Shown here one piece after another: positions 58,201 through 64,000 of a stretch of DNA of 64,000 bases (positions are counted from its first letter, which is position 1; each line of letters starts with the position of its first letter). A program made the translations under genes and the position numbers. Origin of the DNA: Cyprinodon diabolis (lineage: Eukaryota > Chordata > Actinopteri > Cyprinodontiformes > Cyprinodontidae); the NCBI GenBank assembly GCA_030533445.1, contig CM060070.1, forward strand, positions 21,394,001 to 21,458,000, written 5' to 3'. Under the pieces are notes generated by a model. That model was not told the origin of the DNA and ran no database searches. It saw only the letters and a program-made list of their open reading frames with translations.

Positions 58201-61200
58201 CAAAGTTCTGCACAAAACGGTACAGTAATATCATGAGTCTTTGAGGCATTTCAGAGCCTATAAATGTGCTGCAGATGATTGTAGCCCAAATGGTTTCTGC
58301 TTCTGTCACAAGGGTGTGTTTTACTGTAGACAAAGTTATAAAAATACTTTTTTTTTTTTCAAATGACCAGCAAACGCTGATTCCAAAAATGAGGATGAAT
58401 CAGAAGAAGAGTATAGGGAGGAATGCAACCTTAAAGTATGATGCTGACTCATCCAAAGAAGAAGAGGAAATCTCTCAAAATAAAATGATTTCCTGTTAAA
58501 ACAATGTGTGTGACATCCTCTGAGCAGGTATAGTATTTCTACCTTGCAAATATGGAAAATTCAGCCATCCATCAAATTTGTGGTGAATGTTCTTTCAGGC
58601 AAAGAAGTGGTGTTTAAAAATCAAATAGTGAAGCCAGGTCATAGAATATGAGGACCAAAGAAGTGTTAAAAGGAGGATAACGCTGTTTACGTAGAGGCCA
58701 AAGCCAGCTGCATTTGCTAGATACAGCATAGTGGTTTGTGATGACACTGAACCTGATGACATCTTAGGTATAAATAAGACAGTTTACAGAACAATCAATT
58801 ATGTTCCCTATAGAAAACTGAAGATGGAAATGGGCAGAATCAAATGATCTTCCTTTGTGCCCATAGGGAATACAGCATATAAAACCTTTCTGATCAGAGT
58901 GCCTGATTTAAAAGTAAAGTTCTTCTTTAATGTATTTTAATTACTTTGATATAGCCTTGTTTTTTGTAGGCATCTGCTCTGACTGAAAGTAGTCCTTTAT
59001 TATGTGAAATGTGACAAAGGTTGTAAGGCATTTGCACAAACTGCCCTGTTATTTGTAAGGCTGGACTTTTTTGTAAGATAGCAGAATTCAGCTTTGGTCG
59101 TGTTTCTCATGGAATAGCTACCCTAGATTTCATATTAAATGAAGATGCAAAGAGGTGAATGAGATATGAATTGAAACAGAAACAAATTTTAGGAAACTTG
59201 AACTGTTTAATCTTAAGAAATGATAGAAAATATATTAGAGAGGAAGAGCAGGAGGAAGAAAGAAACCAAGCTTCTCTGCAAATCAATGAGGGTACTTTCT
59301 GTCCTATAATCTTAACTCCAAATATAAATCTGGGCGTAAATTCAACAAAACCAAACTGAACACAAGCAACTGAACTAATAATTGACCTAACAAACTGACA
59401 CACAACAGGAACATATATTCTGGCCTATCAGGCCATTCTGACCCAATAGGGAAGATTAGATAAATTTAGCTAAACAAAACTACAACAAAAAGACCAAACT
59501 AATCTATACAATGCAAAATCAGCAACTTGCGAGAAAATAACTTGAGTAATTAAACTCTCCAACTTTAATTACAACAAAAACCCAACCAATTAGAAAACCT
59601 TAAACCTTCCCACACTTCTTTTTAAATAAGTGGAAGAGTCCAATTAAGTCTCAGTGCCAGTAAGATTCTTTGCAGCTGGGACTCTTAACTTCACTTGCCC
59701 AGCCAAGCCCACACAGCAACCTGCCAGGAACTGGCAACTCAAAAGAAAACTATAAGTTTAAAGTAAACCATACAAGCTAAATTTTGCAAAATGAGTCAAC
59801 CAAATGTGTTCACCCAAATAGTTTACCAATGCCAAATCACAAGTGCAAAACAATCAAAAACATTATGGTAAACAAATATAAATTCTAAATAAAAAGAATT
59901 ACCAGACCATTTACTGCAGAGCTGCACATGCTACCATCACACAATCCCTAATTAATTTAATGTCTATTATTGGCCTATTCTGGTTTGATTTTGCTTGGTT
60001 TTACCCACGTTTCATATTCACTGATGCTGACTTCCATTCAGTTTACATCTCTCTGCTCTTAGATCAGCATTTTACTCTCGTTGAGTTTCTTTATGGTGGC
60101 ATTTCATAAATAGTTTTATTGGCAGCAGCAACCCTGGTTATAGATTAAATGAAATAAAGTTTGACATCATAGTTTGTTACTTCATTTGGGCAAATAGAGG
60201 AAAGTAGTTTATAATAATTAAAAACTCCCGAGTTGTCACTGTAGTCTGCAAATCTCATGTATTTTATATAAACCTTCTCTCAGCAACCACTAAATCTTTC
60301 ATCACTAGATCTTTTTTTTATGTGAAAAATGCATTCATTCTTTCATAAATCTCTATTTTCCTGTGCACAGCCATAGGTGCTATATCTGTCCATTAAAGGA
60401 AGAGTGCACCTCTTTGATTCATCACACTTAAATTAAGCTTTTATTAACCTTGCCAGTTTATTTCTGTTAATGTGTGAAGAAACCACAGCATCGAGCTAAA
60501 ACCCACATGTACACAAACTCTTAACAGAATATTGATTTTTTTTTCTTGCAAATCCTGCCACATGTAATTAACTAAATTATGCTGGAGAGAATTAAATAAA
60601 TGATGGTGGCTGAGGGATTTAGTGGGCAGCTTTGATTATGGCTTTAGCTTGTTTGTGCAGGCCTGTTTTTAGCCACTACCTCAGACTGCAGAAGTGCTAA
60701 AAGTTGTCTCACTGAGGTGAAGGAAACAGATGATGTGGTGCAAAATGCAGTAAAGCACATGAAAGTAAATATGTGCTTGTTTTTTCATTCACCTCAGAGG
60801 TAGTGACATTGAAAGACTTTTAAAGAATTAGAGTAATCATTGGACTAAAGGGGCTTTGATTTTATTTCAAACACATTTTATTTTTAAACTAAATTTCCAT
60901 CATAAGTAGAAACTTATCAGATAAAGGATGATTAAATCCAGATGATATGGAAAAAAAACATGAAAGAATAACTTAAAGCCTGCTTAATTCCAGCAGCCTA
61001 ATCAACATTGCATTAAATGAACAATGTCTACATTCGGCATATTGAACAGTCAATTTTATGTGGGTTGTTCTGCAAAAGTGTGTGGGCAGAGCTACAGAGG
61101 CAGATGCCTGTGGGAAACAAAAACTATTATGCTATATTTCAGCAACCTTGAAAAAGTTTAGCTCTGCATCTGTGCAGCTAAAAAAAAACTGTTGTAAGGA

Positions 61201-61288
61201 GTTCATTGTTTAGATAAGTCTTTTAGAAACTCTTTCACACCTTAGACAAAAGCATTTAAAACATCTATATTACTTGAGAAATAGCTTC
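58201..61288. other. Spacer; possible conserved block at 60400-60690
   Basis: No gene or defined repeat is seen. 59400-59850 is strikingly poor in G on the plus strand (A- and C-rich) without being a simple repeat. 60400-60690 looks unique and includes ACATGTAATTAACTAAATTA, which could be regulatory. Both remarks are by eye. Confidence 0.4.
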
Positions 61289-61293
61289 AGTTT

Positions 61294-62397
61294 TGTCAGG
61301 TTGTGCATAGGTTTTTAGAGGATCCAAATGCAGAGATGGAAGCTGAGTTGGTTTCTTGCTGATTTAATTAGGGGTGGTGGCAACAGAAGCATAAAACCAA
61401 AAACAACTAATCAAGGAACACAGGACCCAGAACAAAGGAAAACACATGTGTTTAGGAGGAATGAAGAGAATCCAGCAAACAGTAACTGCAGAGGAGTAGT
61501 AAAAATGCCAAAAAGAGCAAAGAATGGAGTAATTAACTGATTGGGAGCAGGTGTGGACAGAATGATTTAGAAGGGAGCTAGGGGAAAATAGGCTGAGACA
61601 AGGGGGAAACAGAGGCTCCGTTCACACTGCAGGCCTTGGTGCTCAATTCCGATTTTTTTGTTAAATCCAATTTTTTTTCTGCGTTGCCGTTCATACTTTC
61701 AAATATATGCGACTTGTATGTGATGTCCTGTGTGAACTGCAGTCATACAACGCAAGTGTCCTGCATGCGCAGTAGAGAACAAAATGACGTCACTGGTCAG
61801 CGTGCTCTGTGTTTACGAAAATAAACATGGGTTGTAGTGCAGGAGTGCATCTAGCGATCTTTTCCAACCATAAAAACTCAATCTTTTCAATATGGTTAAA
61901 CATAGATACTGCTGTCTGCATCATCATCTGCCATGGTTGTTTTTTTTCTTGCTTTTTCTGCGTAGCAAGGCCCAGAATAGTGACATTTGTCGGGTATTAA
62001 TGACGTTCAGGTCGGATGAATCCGATCTGGCAGTTCAGACACAGGTCGCATTTGTAAAGATCAGATTAGTATCGGATTCAGGACCACATAGCCAAGTGGC
62101 CTGGGTCGCATTGGAAAAAATCGGATCTGTGTTCTTCAGACAGCCATGAAAAGATCAGATCCAGGTCGCATATGGGCCAAAAATTCGGATTTGGGTCGCT
62201 TCAGGCTGTAGTGTGAACGTAGCCAGAGAGTAAAAAATAAATGCTTAAGAACTGAAATAACACCAGAAAACAACAAAAATGACACAAACTGGAAATTAAA
62301 CCAATTACCTGGAAAACAAAGAATGACATAACTCAAAGTGTAATTGAAAATTAAAAAAGAAAACTTGAACAGAACCAAAAAGTGCAGAATTATGACA
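61294..62397 (-). mobile_element. Solo-LTR-like element, family A, copy 3, split by a nested element (TSD AGTTT)
   Basis: The ends are TGTCAGGTTGTGC and GCAGAATTATGACA, flanked by AGTTT on both sides (61289-61293 and 62398-62402), a perfect 5-bp target duplication. Apart from the insertion at 61615-62223 it follows the copy at 10336-10830 in order: 'aaatgcagaga', 'gctgatttaatta', 'aaccagc/aatccagc', 'aactgcagagg', 'gggagcaggtgtggacaga', 'agaagggagct'. Host sequence without the insert is about 490 bp, the same as the other copies. No internal retroelement sequence is present. Confidence 0.85.
61615..62223. mobile_element. Nested TIR element (609 bp, direct repeats CAGAG)
   Basis: The left end GCTCCGTTCACACTGCAGGC and the inverted right end GCTACGTTCACACTACAGCC agree at 17 of 20 bases. 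CAGAG lies on both sides (61610-61614 and 62224-62228), while the empty site in the sister LTR at about 10670-10690 has it once, in 'caacagagagtaac'. The interior has 'ctcaattccgatttttttg' near the left and 'aaattcggatttgggtcgct' near the right, as in a common fish DNA element. The 85-codon frame has no transposase motif. The superfamily is open: hAT would leave 8 bp, so the duplication may be trimmed or the class different. Confidence 0.8.
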
Positions 62398-62402
62398 AGT
62401 TT

Positions 62403-63470
62403 TGTTAGGTCCTCTAAATTTTATGTTAATTATTGTTAAGTCAAATTCTAAGCCAAAAGTGCAGAATGAAGAGTGAAAGGCAACCAAAATGTAATTGTGC
62501 ATACAGGACCCTACAAAGGAACCCACACCAACTGAATTTTCTTGTATTGTAATTTCAAAGTATTATAGCCTCTCGACTCTAATACCAATAAATGCATTTC
62601 AGTTTTGGTACAGCCCCTGAAAAGGAAAAAAAAAAGTTTAGAGTGTACCATCTTCAGCGAACAGTTACTGAGCAACCCTCCTCCTCCTCCAAAACACAGG
62701 AAATCCGATGCAGCAGCTTCAGCCTGTGTCTGCAGTCAGAGAGAGCAGAGCGACTTACTCTGGTTCCCAATTGAATAGGAGTCACACATGAGCAAAGTTC
62801 CCACTGATCGCCCCTCAATAAAAAATCTGAAAATAAGTATATTTAGTGTAATTCTTGTCTTTTAAAACTGTTGAAGTGAAAGCTAAAAGGTTGTTGTTTC
62901 AATGACTGTAGTGGATACGACCCTGGCATCTCAGGACACAGTAAACTTTTTTTTCCATTACTGACCTAATTTTATGCTTATTTGTGTTTTTATTCAAATT
63001 CAGATGGGTGATTAATAACATATTTTTCTGTGGTGTGACAAACTAGGAACACATTTATTTATACTTTGCACAATCTTTAAAGGATTTAGTTATAAAAACC
63101 TATCTCAAAGTACGAACATCCCGCAGAGTGCCGCTCCATTCATCATCTAAAAAGAAAATTTTAGAAAAGTGGAGACATACCAACACTTAACTGTCAACCT
63201 AAAATTATATAAAAGAAGAGCATTAACAGTTAGACTAAGTTGCAGAGAAAAATAACTCTGGTGGGGGATAATCTGTAAAGAGGATAGAAATTAGCTTTCC
63301 TCTTCACAAATTAAGTCTTTCTAGAACAGTGGTAACTACAAAGCTGTGGCTGAAAAAAAATAATATTAGAGATCCTGCTTGAAGCTTACTTAACCTCATG
63401 TAGGGGAAGAAACAACCCAGTCCAAGGAGACCAAAGTTTATTTTTTCCCCAACAGTTTCTGTGGATGTGT
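62403..63470. other. Spacer with a G+C-richer block at 62640-62775
   Basis: The block at 62640-62775 contains '(ctc)n' and purine-rich 'cagagagagcagagcgact' and stands out from AT-rich neighbours. It might be an untranslated exon or a repeat fragment; no coding frame or splice pair supports a gene. Confidence 0.4.
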
Positions 63471-63615
63471 ACCATCCTAAACTGAGCATACAAGGTGCAT
63501 GGTGGATGCATCATTATGCTGTGGGGATGCCTTTCTTTAGGGAGGGCAATACACCAGTTATGAGAAGTTATATTAGGGGAATATATAAAAGAAAACTGGT
63601 TAAAATCTGTATTAA
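63471..63615 (+). repeat. Possible Tc1-like transposase scrap
   Basis: 'gtgcatggtggatgcatcat' with 'tatgctgtggggatgcctt' resembles the GGGGSIMLWGC block of Tc1-like transposases. There is no frame and no ends. Confidence 0.4.
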
Positions 63616-64000
63616 ACTAGAGAGTTGGGCAGGACAAGAGCTATAGACAATAACCTGAGTTGCTAACAATTTAGATCAGAGCTGTCAAAGTGAAATCATT
63701 CACAGCACTTATACCAAGATTATTTCTTGCTTAAAATGACTGCATCACCTCTTCAGGACGCCTTCATATTCCAAGTCTGTTAAAGATTAATAAAATAAAT
63801 TTTCAGAAGCAGATGTGTTGAAAGAGGGATGCATCTAAACGTTGGACCTAAACACCCCTTTCAGTCAAAACTGTCAGGATTTGGTCAACATATTCTCATT
63901 ATCAGTTTGTATGAAGTCGTACGAAAAGTTATGCACAGTATTTTGTACGTTTTGGACGTTTTTCCTCGAAAAAACAGATCAGTGCGCATGCACAGCCAGA
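63616..64000. other. Spacer; repeat-like start at the right edge
   Basis: From about 63880, 'acatattctcattatcagt' and 'gaagtcgtacgaaaagtta' resemble a dispersed fish sequence rich in GTACGAA words. It is cut by the window end, so nothing more can be said. Confidence 0.35.

Overview
This window is nuclear DNA of a ray-finned fish, most likely a spiny-rayed teleost. It is AT-rich and has long (TA)n tracts. It carries dispersed repeats I recognise as teleost-type: a repeat ending in TTGAA units, a repeat ending in CCATTTACC, and Tc1, hAT and Harbinger elements. I found no convincing host gene, rRNA, functional tRNA or CRISPR array. All longer open frames belong to transposable elements or are by-products of simple repeats. 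Nothing was searched against a database; family names rest on motifs, ends and target-site duplications read by eye.

Layout. 1-14.8 kb: decayed LINE-like tails, an LTR-type element sitting inside a TA microsatellite (6.3-6.8 kb), a second copy of that family (10.3-10.8 kb), a decayed Tc1 fragment (9.3-9.6 kb), a TTAA-type element (12.9-13.4 kb) and a foldback hAT-like element (14.6-14.8 kb). 14.8-21.8 kb: a Harbinger-like MITE, an internally deleted hAT transposon with 8-bp target duplication, a LINE ORF2 tail, and a 776-bp LTR with a perfect 5-bp target duplication. 21.8-29.6 kb: mostly old, poorly recognisable repeat, ending in a 213-bp foldback hAT MITE. 29.6-33.8 kb: a 5'-truncated Ty3/Gypsy element with 3' LTR, polypurine tract and a broken gag-protease-pol frame. 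35.6-37.2 kb: a complete Tc1-like transposon with an uninterrupted transposase and 202-bp terminal repeats differing at one base, the youngest element here. 40.6-41.2 and 52.7-53.5 kb: two more copies of the 19.8-kb LTR family. 43.3-44.8 kb: a hAT fragment followed by a palindrome of about 1 kb built around TA tracts. 45.4-46.5 kb: a hAT nested in another hAT, each with a perfect 8-bp target duplication. 54.9-56.0 kb: another non-autonomous hAT. 57.1 kb: a tRNA-derived SINE with a 24-A tail. 61.3-62.4 kb: an LTR split by a terminal-inverted-repeat element.

The genes do not form a pathway. The only apparently intact protein is the Tc1 transposase; everything else is a fossil, a non-autonomous element or spacer. 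The window is most simply an intergenic or intronic repeat graveyard with several datable nested insertions. A few repeat-free blocks with homeobox-type TAATTA motifs could be conserved regulatory DNA, but that needs alignment to other fishes. I did not find a convincing new biological system; the structure that most deserves a second look is the palindrome at 43.7-44.8 kb.
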